Shown one piece after another: positions 7,334-14,844 of a DNA stretch of 34,067 nt. The position numbers and the translations under genes were made by a program. The notes beneath the pieces were generated by a model. It saw only the letters and a program-made list of their open reading frames with translations, was not told the origin of the DNA and searched no databases. The stretch is from an uncultured Prevotella sp. (GTDB lineage Bacteria; Bacteroidota; Bacteroidia; Bacteroidales; Bacteroidaceae), in NCBI GenBank assembly GCA_945873145.1, contig CAMCBZ010000030.1, forward strand, positions 1 to 34,067, in the 5' to 3' direction. Positions within the stretch are counted from its first letter, which is position 1; every line of letters starts with the position of its first letter.

Positions 7334-8617
7334 ATGAAAAAGAACTTAAAGACGGCTACCCTTTGCGTGCAGGGCGGCTATCAACCCAAAAACGGGGAAC
7401 CTATTGAGGTGCCTATCATCCAAAGCACTACCTTCAAGTACGACGACTCCAACGAGATGGCTCAGTTGTTCGACTTGAAGAAGGAGGGATATTTCTATAC
7501 ACGACTGCAAAACCCGACCAACGATGCGGTGGCGCGGAAAATCGCACAACTCGAAGGCGGCGTGGGCTGCGTGCTCACCTCAAGCGGTCAGGCTGCCAAC
7601 TTCTATGCCGTGTTCAACATCTGTGAGGCCGGCGATCATATCGTGGCCTCCAACGAGATCTATGGTGGTACGTTCAACCTCTTTGGCGTGACGATGAAGA
7701 AACTCGGCATCGAGTGCACCTTTGTCAACCCCGATGCTTCGGAGGAAGAGCTGCAGGCTGCCTTCCGACCCAATACCAAGTTGCTCTTCGGTGAGACGAT
7801 TTCCAACCCCGGTTGTGCCGTGCTCGACATCGAGAAGTTCGCCCGTGTGGCCCACCGCAATGGCGTGCCACTGATTGTCGACAACACCTTTGCCACACCC
7901 GTCAACTGCCGACCCTTTGAGTGGGGCGCTGACATCGTGACGCACTCCACAACGAAGTATATGGACGGAACGGCCTCGCAGGTCGGCGGCGCTGTGGTGG
8001 ACAGCGGCAACTTCGACTGGATGGCACATGCCGGGAAGTTCCCGGGACTCTGCACGCCCGACGAGAGCTACCACGGACTCACCTATGTCAAGGCCTTCGG
8101 CAAGATGGGCTATACCACCAAACTTGTGGCCCAGCTCATGCGTGACCTGGGCAGCATACCGGCACCGATGAACTCCTTCATCCTCAACCTTGGCCTGCAG
8201 ACACTCCACCTGCGTATGGCTCAGCACTGCAAAAACGCGCAGGCCGTGGCTGAGTTCCTGCATGACGACCCGCGTGTGGCCTGGGTGCACTACTCCGGAC
8301 TGAAAGACGACCGCTATCACGAGCGTGCCATGAAATACATGCCCAACGGCAGTTGCGGCGTGATCGCCTTCGGCTTGAAGGGTGACCGCGATACCGCCGT
8401 GAAGTTCATGGACTCTTTGCAGATGATCAACATCGTCACCCATGTGGCCGACGCCCGCAGTTGCGTGCTCCACCCGGCCAGTCACACTCATCGCCAGCTG
8501 ACCGACGAGCAGCTCAAGGCCGCCGGCATCGCGCCGGATCTCATCCGTCTGTCTGTGGGAATCGAGGATGTGGACGATATTCTCGACGACATCAAGCAGG
8601 CACTGGATCAGATTTAG
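7334..8617 (+). CDS. metY: O-acetylhomoserine sulfhydrylase / homocysteine synthase (PLP-dependent)
   Basis: 427 aa, the normal size for the Cys/Met-metabolism PLP family. It makes homocysteine from O-acetylhomoserine and sulfide in the cytoplasm, a step of methionine synthesis. Recognisable features are STTFKYDD near the N-terminus, YTRLQNPT (substrate/phosphate region), SSGQAAN, DNTFATP with the conserved Asp contacting PLP, and HSTTKYMDG with Lys208 as the Schiff-base lysine. The C-terminal LIRLSVGIEDVDDILDDI is typical. The closely related cystathionine gamma-synthases are usually shorter (about 380-400 aa), which favours MetY. Downstream genes on the same strand begin 71 bases later, after a perfect hairpin. 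Confidence 0.93.
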   Translation: MKKNLKTATLCVQGGYQPKNGEPIEVPIIQSTTFKYDDSNEMAQLFDLKKEGYFYTRLQNPTNDAVARKIAQLEGGVGCVLTSSGQAANFYAVFNICEAGDHIVASNEIYGGTFNLFGVTMKKLGIECTFVNPDASEEELQAAFRPNTKLLFGETISNPGCAVLDIEKFARVAHRNGVPLIVDNTFATPVNCRPFEWGADIVTHSTTKYMDGTASQVGGAVVDSGNFDWMAHAGKFPGLCTPDESYHGLTYVKAFGKMGYTTKLVAQLMRDLGSIPAPMNSFILNLGLQTLHLRMAQHCKNAQAVAEFLHDDPRVAWVHYSGLKDDRYHERAMKYMPNGSCGVIAFGLKGDRDTAVKFMDSLQMINIVTHVADARSCVLHPASHTHRQLTDEQLKAAGIAPDLIRLSVGIEDVDDILDDIKQALDQI

Positions 8618-8634
8618 TTCACGATATAACGCCC

Positions 8635-8666
8635 TCTCCCGGCCATGATCGTTGATGGCCGGGAGA
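8635..8666 (+). other. Perfect 12-bp hairpin between metY and the ACP gene
   Basis: TCTCCCGGCCAT (8635-8646) and ATGGCCGGGAGA (8655-8666) are perfect complements around an 8-nt loop. No T-tract follows on either strand, so it does not look like a standard intrinsic terminator. It may protect or process the metY transcript, or partly separate metY from the downstream cassette. Confidence 0.7.
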
Positions 8667-8688
8667 ACTTAAAAAGAAATAATAAGTG

Positions 8689-8925
8689 ATGAAAGAAGAA
8701 ATAAGAGCACTCTTGGAGGATATCCTGCCGCTGGTGAACTTCGATTCCGACTTCCTGTTCTCGGAACTCGACTCGCTCGGCATCACTGCCATCCTCATGA
8801 CGCTGTCGCAGAAATACAATATTGTGCTGGAGGTGGAAGACGCCACCCCCAAGAACTTGAGAAACCTCGACAGCATCGTGGCGATGGTGGAAAGGAAGGT
8901 AGAGCAAAAGAATCAAGGGAAGTAA
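8689..8925 (+). CDS. Acyl carrier protein (stand-alone)
   Basis: 78 aa from ATG 8689; a GTG lies just upstream at 8686 in the same frame, but ATG is preferred. The motif LDSLGIT holds Ser29, the attachment point for 4'-phosphopantetheine, at the start of helix II. Acidic helices around it (LVNFDSDFLFSELDSLG) fit an ACP. It carries acyl or aminoacyl groups as thioesters in the cytoplasm. It is not next to fatty-acid genes. It is followed, 90 bases on, by an adenylate-forming ligase that could load it. It is probably a specialised carrier; the substrate is unknown. Confidence 0.88.
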   Translation: MKEEIRALLEDILPLVNFDSDFLFSELDSLGITAILMTLSQKYNIVLEVEDATPKNLRNLDSIVAMVERKVEQKNQGK

Positions 8926-9015
8926 CGCACACGTGACAAGTTTTGTCATCCTCTCATTCTTGATAATCATAAGAAACGGAGCTCTGAATCATAAGGTATA
9001 CAGTAGAAATTGACG

Positions 9016-10209
9016 ATGAACAATTTGCAGGACTATATCCGTCAACACGCATTGACGACCCCCGACAAGCCCGCTTTTGTCGGGGGGGAGCAGCGAATGA
9101 GCTACAAGCAACTTGCGCAAGCTCTCTCTGCTGACCGGGACGATGAGCAGGAAAGTGTGCTGCCGGAATTGCCCGGTACGCTTCCCATCCATCGGTTGTT
9201 AGGGGACATCACCCTTTCCACGACCGGTACGACCGGCAAGCCGAAGCAGGTGGTCTATACGCCACAGATGGTCTTGGCCAATGCCGAGAACCTCGTCGAG
9301 GCACATGGCTACACGCCCGACACCACCTTCGTCATCTGTGGACCGCTCAACCACCTGGGCAGTCTGTCGAAGGTGTGGCCCGTGATGCTGGTGGGCGGTA
9401 CCGTTGTGCTGCTCGACGGACTGAAGGACATGAATGCCTTCTTCCGCGCCATGCACACCGCACCGCACGGGATGGCGACCTTTCTCGTGCCCACAGCCAT
9501 CCATCAGCTTCTGCAGTGGGGTAGCGACAAGCTGGCTGCGCTTGCGTCGGCCATCGCCTTCATTGAGACGGGTGCCGCGCCGATGCCGCATGACGACATG
9601 CTGCGGCTCTGCCAACTGCTGCCCCACACGCGGCTCTACAACACCTACGCCTCCACAGAAACCGGCGTGGTCTGTACCTATAACTACAACGACGGGCTGT
9701 GTCTGGCCGGTTGTGTGGGCCGGCCGACACGTCATGCCCAGGTGAAGATCACCGGCGACGGACATATCGCCTGCCGTGGGCCGATGGCGATGAGCGGCTA
9801 TCGCGATGATGAGGCGGCCACGGCACGGACGATGCAGGACGGTTGGGTCGTGACGGCGGACCTCGGAACACTAGACGACGAAGGACGCTTGCACTTCAAG
9901 GCACGCGAGGGAGACATCATAAACATAGGAGGCTTCAAGATCGACCCGCTGAAGGTCGAGGAGGCGGCACGGCAGATCAGCGGTGTCGACGACTGTGTCT
10001 GTGTAGAGGCCGACAGCCCGCTCTTCGGCCCCTGCCTGGAGTTGCAGTACGTCTCCACGTCGGGACAGCCGCTTGCCAAACCGCTGCTCGCCCGCTCGTT
10101 GGCTGCGCGGCTGGAGCCTTACGAGGTGCCGCGGCTCTATGAGCATGTCGAGCAGCTGGCCACGACTTTCAACGGAAAGAAGCTGAGAACCAGAAGCACA
10201 AGTAAATAA
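9016..10209 (+). CDS. Short adenylate-forming acyl/aryl ligase (ANL family)
   Basis: 397 aa from ATG 9016 (an in-frame TTG at 9010 is less likely). The phosphate-binding motif STTGTTGKPK, the aromatic/acid motif YASTETG, the hinge region GWVVTADLG followed by REGDIINIGGFKIDP, and a C-terminal lysine region (FNGKKLRTR) are all present, so both the large domain and the C-terminal lid are there. Such enzymes activate a carboxylic acid with ATP and transfer it to CoA or a carrier protein. At about 400 residues it is shorter than typical 500-aa acyl-CoA ligases and closer to MenE-size enzymes. The immediately preceding ACP suggests direct ACP loading. The substrate cannot be read from the sequence. 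MenE-like activity is an alternative, but no other menaquinone gene is nearby. Confidence 0.87.
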   Translation: MNNLQDYIRQHALTTPDKPAFVGGEQRMSYKQLAQALSADRDDEQESVLPELPGTLPIHRLLGDITLSTTGTTGKPKQVVYTPQMVLANAENLVEAHGYTPDTTFVICGPLNHLGSLSKVWPVMLVGGTVVLLDGLKDMNAFFRAMHTAPHGMATFLVPTAIHQLLQWGSDKLAALASAIAFIETGAAPMPHDDMLRLCQLLPHTRLYNTYASTETGVVCTYNYNDGLCLAGCVGRPTRHAQVKITGDGHIACRGPMAMSGYRDDEAATARTMQDGWVVTADLGTLDDEGRLHFKAREGDIINIGGFKIDPLKVEEAARQISGVDDCVCVEADSPLFGPCLELQYVSTSGQPLAKPLLARSLAARLEPYEVPRLYEHVEQLATTFNGKKLRTRSTSK

Positions 10210-10268
10210 TCATCGGTCCGGGCCTTTGCTATAGGGCGGATCGCGAAACAATAAAAAGCTATTTTGCT

Positions 10269-11294
10269 ATGTTGATCATCATCAGAAACAACCACGAATA
10301 CGGACCCTACGAGGAGTCTGATATTGCAAGATACGTAGAAGAGGGCCGGCTGCTGCTCAACGACAGATCGCGTGATGCCGCGTCCGGAGTGGAGGGAACC
10401 GTAGAGGAACTGCTTGCCGTGCACGGCATCCATCCTACTGTGCGCAACCGTGGCTCGCTCATGCAGCAGCTCAGATATATCGGTCATGCGTTTATCTTCC
10501 CCAAGGACGACATGGAGCGTCACCATATCATGGAGGACAAGCGACTGCTCATCCTCGCCATCGTAGGCCTTTCGCTGTCCATCATCATGCTGTTGCCGAT
10601 CGGCGGCTATCTCGTCTTCTATGCCGTGAGTCTTTATTTCGCCACCATCTGGGGACTGTTCTTCGCCTATTTCTTCCGCACGCGGCAGATCAGCAAGAGC
10701 AAGGCCGTCTCCACGTTCTTCCTCACCCAGCTCGGCGTGTTCATCATCTTCTCGGGGCTCAACGAATTGAACTTCTTCTACGGTTTCACCTCGGCACCTT
10801 TCCCGCTGAGCATTCTCGGCTATATCCTTGGCATCGGACTGACCGAGGAGTTTGCCAAGATGATCCCGCTGCTCGTCCTGGAGCGTAGGGCTCGCGAGCC
10901 GCAGCTGCCACAGACGATGGTGTTCTATGGTCTCATGGCGGGCATTGCCTTCGGCGTCTTCGAAGGTGTGCAGTATCAGACATCGATCAACATCCGGGCC
11001 GACTACACCACCGCGTTTGTGCTGAACATCGCGCGACTGACCTCCCTGCCGTTCCTTCATGCTGTGTGGGCGGGCATCTGCGGCTATTTCGTAGGCATGG
11101 CCGGACTCTATCCTCAGTATCGCAAGTCGCTCTATGTGCTGGCACTGGCCATCCCCGCCACGCTCCACGGCCTCTATGACCTGTTTGCCGGCAGCTTCTA
11201 TCTCGTCTCTTTGCTCATCGCCTTCCTGAGCGTTTTCCTCCTGATGGCCTATCTCAGAAGGAGCAATGCGCTGAGAGAGAAGTTGAGGAAGTAG
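10269..11294 (+). CDS. GYF_2 domain-PrsW-family intramembrane protease fusion
   Basis: 341 aa. Residues 1-55 (IIIRNNHEYGPYEESDIARYVEEGRL) look like a GYF_2/DUF4339 domain, a peptide-binding module often placed at the N-terminus of membrane proteins. Several hydrophobic segments follow from about residue 95. The PrsW-type metalloprotease motifs are present: LTEEFAKM (EExxK-like) in one helix, FGVFEGVQ in the next, and a later LPFLHAVWAG with the conserved His. PrsW-type enzymes cut membrane proteins such as anti-sigma factors. The gene starts 59 bases after the ligase and may be co-transcribed. The GYF fusion suggests substrate recruitment through a proline-containing peptide, which is inference. 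Confidence 0.85.
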   Translation: MLIIIRNNHEYGPYEESDIARYVEEGRLLLNDRSRDAASGVEGTVEELLAVHGIHPTVRNRGSLMQQLRYIGHAFIFPKDDMERHHIMEDKRLLILAIVGLSLSIIMLLPIGGYLVFYAVSLYFATIWGLFFAYFFRTRQISKSKAVSTFFLTQLGVFIIFSGLNELNFFYGFTSAPFPLSILGYILGIGLTEEFAKMIPLLVLERRAREPQLPQTMVFYGLMAGIAFGVFEGVQYQTSINIRADYTTAFVLNIARLTSLPFLHAVWAGICGYFVGMAGLYPQYRKSLYVLALAIPATLHGLYDLFAGSFYLVSLLIAFLSVFLLMAYLRRSNALREKLRK

Positions 11295-11349
11295 CCCTCG
11301 CACACAATCTTTATCTTTTGAGAAAGTTTTGCAACTTCCTTCACTTCTA

Positions 11350-11625
11350 TTACAAGTCCATCATCCTGTCGATGTCATTGTTATACAAGGCACGGTCTAT
11401 GTTGACGATGGTGCTGTTTGTAGTGAGTGTATCTGGCGTAATATAGTATGGTATCAGCGACCGCATCAGTCCGAGTCCTACCTCGTGGTTAGGGATGTCC
11501 AGTTGATAGCTGTCAAACATCTCGTCATAACCTTTAATGGTGATATAGCCGCTCTGATAGAGCAGCGGCGTGAACGAGGTCATCTTTTCCGTTGGTGTGT
11601 CAAAGTCCTGGCTTTGAGCTTCCAT
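11350..11625 (-). pseudogene. Fragment of an AAA-ATPase_like/DUF1703 protein
   Basis: The 91-codon minus-strand ORF reads FDTPTEKMTSFTPLLYQSGY, TIKGYD and YQLDIPNHEVGLGLMRSLIPYY. This matches the middle linker of the large AAA-ATPase_like (PF09820) plus DUF1703 nuclease-like proteins common in Bacteroidales. The usual protein is over 500 aa with a Walker A at its start; neither the ATPase domain nor the C-terminal nuclease-like part is found here. It is therefore a relic. Confidence 0.8.
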
Positions 11626-11687
11626 GGGACCTAACCTTCTGTGTACACTACAATAAGTCCTTCTCTAAAGCAGGCCAAGCCTGACAC

Positions 11688-11804
11688 CTTATATGAAGTT
11701 GACGCAGTAGAGCGGATAGTTGGTCATCCAATCTTGGTCGTGGTAAGGCAACATGGAGAGGCGCACTCCTTTCAGTTGAGGGTATTTCTCGATGTAAGTT
11801 CTAA
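11688..11804 (-). pseudogene. Unidentified C-terminal gene remnant
   Basis: Minus-strand codons give YIEKYPQLKGVRLSMLPY, then HDQDWMTNYPLYCVNFI and a stop at 11688. The stretch is preceded by an in-frame stop and has no start codon. It reads like the conserved end of a larger enzyme that I cannot name. It lies between the AAA-ATPase fragment and a short repeat array, in a small graveyard of gene pieces. Confidence 0.45.
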
Positions 11805-11844
11805 GTCATGTCATCAAAGAGTTACAGTTGATACATAAGCAAAG

Positions 11845-11929
11845 TTACACTTTTTCAACCATATCTTCAAGTGATTCTTACACTTTTTCGACCATATATT
11901 CTGGCTCTCGCTACACTTTTTCAACCATA
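11845..11929. repeat. Three-copy repeat with 33-bp period
   Basis: The 18-bp motif TACACTTTTTCAACCATA occurs at 11845, 11878 (one change) and 11911, exactly 33 bases apart, with unrelated 15-bp spacers. On the minus strand each copy reads ATGGTTGAAAAAGTGTA. The copy at 11845 extends on that strand into TAACTTTG, a promoter-like box. The copies are too few and too short for a CRISPR array. Confidence 0.8.
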
Positions 11930-11948
11930 GCAGCACTATAAACGTAGA

Positions 11949-11974
11949 AAGCCTGCTCCGGAGGGAGCAGGCTT
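11949..11974 (-). terminator. Hairpin downstream of rpmA
   Basis: AAGCCTGCTCC (11949-11959) and GGAGCAGGCTT (11964-11974) form a perfect 11-bp stem with a 4-base loop, 34 bases past the rpmA stop on the minus strand. The minus-strand tail is TCTACGTTT, only partly T-rich, so this is a probable rather than strong intrinsic terminator for rplU-rpmA. Confidence 0.65.
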
Positions 11975-12008
11975 CTATGTTTGTTTGGAATAAGTCTTTT
12001 GTTAATGT

Positions 12009-12299
12009 TTATGCTTCAGCCTTTTTTGTTTTAGCTGCGTAAGCTTCGGGTGAGAGCACAGACACGGTGCTCTTGTCGCGGGCACCCTTGTGGAAATACA
12101 CCACACCGTCTGTCAATGCATAGAGTGTGTCGTCCTTACCCTGAGCTACATTCTCACCTGGGAAGTGCTTGTTGCCACGCTGGCGAACGATGATGTTGCC
12201 GGCAACGATGCTCTGTCCACCCCAAATCTTAACACCTAAACGCTTTGAAGCTGATTCACGTCCGTTCTTGGAACTACCTACACCTTTCTTGTGTGCCAT
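12009..12299 (-). CDS. rpmA: 50S ribosomal protein L27
   Basis: 96 aa. It begins [20 protein letters not shown] and continues [20 protein letters not shown], the hallmark of L27, whose N-terminal tail reaches the peptidyl-transferase centre. The C-terminal AAKTKKAEA tail is lineage-specific. There is no Firmicutes-style cleavable N-terminal extension. It is co-directional with rplU, starting 19 bases after the rplU stop, and a hairpin lies downstream. The start is fixed by the conserved N-terminus. Confidence 0.98.
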   Translation of the reverse strand: MAHKKGVGSSKNGRESASKRLGVKIWGGQSIVAGNIIVRQRGNKHFPGENVAQGKDDTLYALTDGVVYFHKGARDKSTVSVLSPEAYAAKTKKAEA

Positions 12300-12318
12300 A
12301 ATGAATACCTCCTGCTTG

Positions 12319-12636
12319 TTAAGCGATTACTTGTTTAATTGATACCTCGGTGAACTGAGCGCGATGGCCGTTCTTGCGACGGCAGTCCTTGCGGCGCTTC
12401 ATCTTGAACACGATGACCTTGTCACCCTTGACAAGCGGGTTCACCACTTCTACTACTACTTTTGCGCCCTCAACGGTGGGGGCACCGACAGTCACTGCGC
12501 CGTCCTTGTCGACGAGCAGCACCTTGTCAAACTCAACAGTCTTGCCTTCCTCGGCGTCCTTGATGTGATGGACGAAGAGCTTCTTGCCCTCTTCGGCTTT
12601 GAACTGCTGACCGTTAATGTCTACGATTGCGTACAT
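12319..12636 (-). CDS. rplU: 50S ribosomal protein L21
   Basis: 105 aa. [17 protein letters not shown] at the start and [21 protein letters not shown] near the end are diagnostic for L21, which binds 23S rRNA domain I. It is first gene of the rplU-rpmA pair. About 88 bases of leader separate it from the promoter box at 12725-12732. The leader contains a small CCGC/GCGG hairpin near 12670, which may or may not have a regulatory role. Confidence 0.98.
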   Translation of the reverse strand: MYAIVDINGQQFKAEEGKKLFVHHIKDAEEGKTVEFDKVLLVDKDGAVTVGAPTVEGAKVVVEVVNPLVKGDKVIVFKMKRRKDCRRKNGHRAQFTEVSIKQVIA

Positions 12637-12724
12637 TGAATTGATTAATTAAACGGGTTTTTCCGCAAGGCGGGCGCAGCATCAGCACCACTTGAACTGA
12701 GCCTCCACGGACTAAATAACCTTG

Positions 12725-12732
12725 CAAAGTTA
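12725..12732 (-). promoter_or_regulatory. -7 box (TAACTTTG) of rplU-rpmA
   Basis: On the minus strand TAACTTTG matches the Bacteroidetes -7 consensus. A TTG at 12749-12751 lies 16 bases upstream, shorter than the usual 19-20. The box sits about 88 bases before the rplU start. Confidence 0.6.
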
Positions 12733-12835
12733 CGAAAAAACTCGCACACAACGCTTATCGTAGATAAGTGGCGTTTATCTTTTATAGCTATTTAACGTTT
12801 GTACGACCTCGCAGTGAAAATAAAGCGGTGATTTC

Positions 12836-12866
12836 TTGCCAGTTACGCAAAAAAGTTGTTACTTTG
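12836..12866 (+). promoter_or_regulatory. Promoter of panC-panD
   Basis: TTG at 12836-12838, 20 bases, then TTACTTTG at 12859-12866 (one change from TAnnTTTG). It lies 22 bases before the ATG at 12889. The longer panC reading frame that starts at TTG 12856 would begin inside the -7 region, which argues for the ATG at 12889. Confidence 0.65.
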
Positions 12867-12888
12867 CACTCCGTTAGAAAAACAGGCA

Positions 12889-13758
12889 ATGAAAGTATTC
12901 AAAAAGATTGTAGATCTTCAGAACGAGCTCTTCCTTGTGCGCAAGGAAGGAAAGGAAATCGGTCTCGTTCCTACCATGGGTGCATTACACGAGGGGCATG
13001 CCTCTCTCATCAAGCGTAGCGTGAAGGAAAACGGCGCTACCGTGGTGTCTATCTTCCTCAATCCCACACAGTTCAACGACAAGGGTGACCTCGACCGCTA
13101 TCCCCGTACACTCGATGCCGACTGCAAGCTCTGCGAGGCCTGCGGGGCGCAGTATGTCTTTGCTCCTTCGGTGGAGGAGATGTATCCCACACCTGATACC
13201 CGCCACTTTGAATTCCCGCCGCAGTCAACGGTCATGGAGGGCGCCAAGCGTCCGGGCCATTTCAATGGTGTCTGCCAGGTGGTGAGCCGCCTCTTCTATA
13301 TCGTCAAGCCCAATCGTGCCTACTTCGGTGAGAAGGACTGGCAGCAGATCGCTGTGGTGAAGCGACTGGTGAAGTATATCGGCTATGACAAGCTGGTGCA
13401 CATCGTCGAGTGCCCGATCGTGCGCGACGAGGACGGACTGGCAAAGAGTTCCCGCAATACGCTGCTCACGCCAGAGGAGCGCGCCATCGCACCGAACATC
13501 TACAAGGCACTGAAAGCCAGTGTCGACTATGTCAAGGATCACACTGTCAAGGAGACACACGACAAGGTGGTGGCTGACATCAATGCCATCGACGGCCTCG
13601 ACGTGGAGTATTTCGAGATTGTGGACGGCAATACGCTGCTCGACGTCAACAACTGGGACGACAGCGACTACGTGGTGGGCTGCATCACCGTCTACTGCGG
13701 ACACACGCCGATCCGTCTGATCGACCACATCAAATACAAGGATCCCGAGACGAAATAA
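12889..13758 (+). CDS. panC: Pantothenate synthetase (pantoate-beta-alanine ligase)
   Basis: 289 aa from ATG 12889. It joins pantoate and beta-alanine with ATP, through a pantoyl-adenylate, to give pantothenate. Visible signatures are [12 protein letters not shown] (HIGH-like nucleotide motif), [18 protein letters not shown] and [12 protein letters not shown] (KMSKS-like loop). The length matches the family (about 280 aa). It is followed 48 bases later by panD, which makes its beta-alanine substrate, so the two form a clear functional operon. The start is chosen because [11 protein letters not shown] aligns with the expected N-terminus. Confidence 0.97.
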   Translation: MKVFKKIVDLQNELFLVRKEGKEIGLVPTMGALHEGHASLIKRSVKENGATVVSIFLNPTQFNDKGDLDRYPRTLDADCKLCEACGAQYVFAPSVEEMYPTPDTRHFEFPPQSTVMEGAKRPGHFNGVCQVVSRLFYIVKPNRAYFGEKDWQQIAVVKRLVKYIGYDKLVHIVECPIVRDEDGLAKSSRNTLLTPEERAIAPNIYKALKASVDYVKDHTVKETHDKVVADINAIDGLDVEYFEIVDGNTLLDVNNWDDSDYVVGCITVYCGHTPIRLIDHIKYKDPETK

Positions 13759-13806
13759 TAGCCGAATCATAGCATATCATCAGCAAACAGCTCAATATCA
13801 TACCCC

Positions 13807-14151
13807 ATGCAGATAGAAGTATTAAAAAGCAAGTTGCACTGTGTGACCGTCACGGATGCAAACCTCCAGTATATGGGCAGCATCACCATTGACGAGGATC
13901 TCATGGACGCCGCCAATCTCATTGCCGGTGAGAAGGTGCAGATCGTGGACAACAACAATGGCGAGCGCTTCGAGACCTATATTATAAAAGGAGAGCGCGG
14001 CTCGGGTTGCATCTGCCTCAATGGCGCTGCGGCGCGCAAGGTGCAGGTGGGCGACACAGTGATCATCATCGCCTATGCCATCATGGACTTCGAGGAGGCC
14101 AAGCACTATCAGCCCGTCGTGGTGTTCCCGAAGGAAGGGAATAAACTGTAA
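13807..14151 (+). CDS. panD: Aspartate 1-decarboxylase proenzyme
   Basis: 114 aa. It makes beta-alanine from aspartate and uses a pyruvoyl group formed by self-cleavage. The cleavage site Gly24-Ser25 is visible in [10 protein letters not shown], and Lys9 and Tyr58-region residues are where expected (KSKLH; RFETYII). [20 protein letters not shown] is the conserved C-terminal half. Second gene after panC. A stop-adjacent repeat begins 5 bases past the TAA. Confidence 0.97.
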   Translation: MQIEVLKSKLHCVTVTDANLQYMGSITIDEDLMDAANLIAGEKVQIVDNNNGERFETYIIKGERGSGCICLNGAAARKVQVGDTVIIIAYAIMDFEEAKHYQPVVVFPKEGNKL

Positions 14152-14156
14152 AAAGA

Positions 14157-14250
14157 AAGCCTCACCCCCAAGCCCCACAGCCTCACCCCCAAGCCCCTCT
14201 CCGTAGAAGAAGCCTCACCCCCTTAACCCCTCTCCGAGGGAGAGGGGAGT
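14157..14250 (+). repeat. Stop-adjacent CCTCACCCC / CCCCTCTCC hairpin repeat
   Basis: It starts just after the panD stop. AGCCTCACCCCC occurs three times and is followed by CCCCTCTCC (14227-14235) and GGAGAGGGG (14239-14247), a perfect 9-bp stem, then AGTAGAATG. Similar units follow relA (29242), occur inverted at 7010 and 30244, and open the last repeat element (33788). A partial unit follows panB. Confidence 0.8.
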
Positions 14251-14309
14251 AGAATGTTCTGCGGGTGGTTTGGCGGTGCGGCATCAGAATTACTACAAAG
14301 TTAGGTCGT

Positions 14310-14484
14310 TTCCGGGCTGTCCGTTTCCGGGAGGTCCGCTGCCGGGTTGTCCGTTTTTTGGAGGTCCGTTTTTTGGAGGTCCGTTTCCGGGAGGTCCGCT
14401 GCCCTCAGCGGACAATCGACCTACTATTCGAGCGACTATACATTATATAGGGTGTGGCCGCTGAGGGCAGCGGCCCTCCCGGAA
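14310..14484. repeat. REPIN-like paired hairpin repeat, copy B, with 6 head units
   Basis: Six 15-bp units run from 14310 to 14399, mostly variants of TTCCGGGAGGTCCGC; two have a TTTTTGG variant. They lead into hairpin GTCCGCTGCCCTCAGCGGAC (14394-14413). The inverted partner GGCCGCTGAGGGCAGCGGCC follows at 14456-14475, then the inverted head CCTCCCGGAA. The layout is as in copy A but with more head units. Confidence 0.85.
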
Positions 14485-14487
14485 AAG

Positions 14488-14696
14488 TCACTTTACCAGG
14501 ACCTTGAGGCTCGTCGTACCCACCTTGCAGATCACGACGGACTCGGAGGTCGAGAGGGAGGCGGTGCCGTTGACAGCCTTCTGACTGCCGAGCATCTTAC
14601 CGTCCGTGGCGTAGAACAGCACCTGCTCACCGTCGTTCAGACCGCTGACGCTGACGAAGCCGTTGTCTGCCGTCACCACCACGCCCCGCATCTTCC
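14488..14696 (-). pseudogene. C-terminal sorting-like domain of a lost secreted protein
   Basis: The minus-strand frame reads GVVVTADNGFVSVSGLNDGE, VLFYATDGKMLGS and TSLKVLVK-stop. This is like the C-terminal beta-sandwich tail of secreted Prevotella proteins (type IX secretion-like or related). No body of a secreted protein precedes it; instead its 5' side runs directly into a truncated HxlR regulator in a different frame. It is a 3' fragment fused by rearrangement. The longer 83-codon frame beginning at 14739 would start inside the HxlR sequence and is not a real start. Confidence 0.65.
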
Positions 14697-14844
14697 TTAA
14701 AACGCATAGGCTCCTTGTGCTGTAGGTTGTACAGCACAAGGAGCGACCATTTGTCGCCTACACGCGCAAGGACATTGCGGATAGGGCAGTCGATGAACAA
14801 TGCGTCTCTTATGTCTCTTTTGGTCTGTTCTTTTTTTCGTTCAT
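14693..14844 (-). pseudogene. Truncated, frameshifted HxlR-family regulator
   Basis: Minus-strand translation gives DIRDALFIDCPIRNVLARVG, then DKWSLLVLYNLQHKEPMRFKE. This is the conserved N-terminal half of HxlR-type winged-helix regulators, with the Cys of the DCPIRNVL motif present. The only plausible ATG (14844-14842) overlaps the stop of the cupin gene (TAATG), but it is out of frame with the body. A T7 run at 14831-14837 would need one more base to restore the frame. The body then stops resembling HxlR after RFKE (14693), where a secreted-protein tail begins. It is therefore broken twice: once by a homopolymer frameshift (or sequencing error) and once by truncation. Confidence 0.75.

Noticed and set aside
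7580..8491. 303-codon minus-strand ORF opposite metY
   Set aside because: It is the antisense shadow of a high-GC gene; the plus-strand product is a clear MetY.
10137..11303. 388-codon minus-strand ORF opposite the PrsW gene
   Set aside because: Low-complexity, charged translation without domains; the sense strand encodes a coherent membrane protease.
11845..11929. Possible mini CRISPR array
   Set aside because: 18-bp repeats with 15-bp spacers, only three copies and no cas genes; spacing and size do not fit CRISPR.
12640..12724. Possible L21 autoregulatory leader
   Set aside because: The leader is short and shows only a 4-bp stem; nothing matches a leader structure I can recognise.
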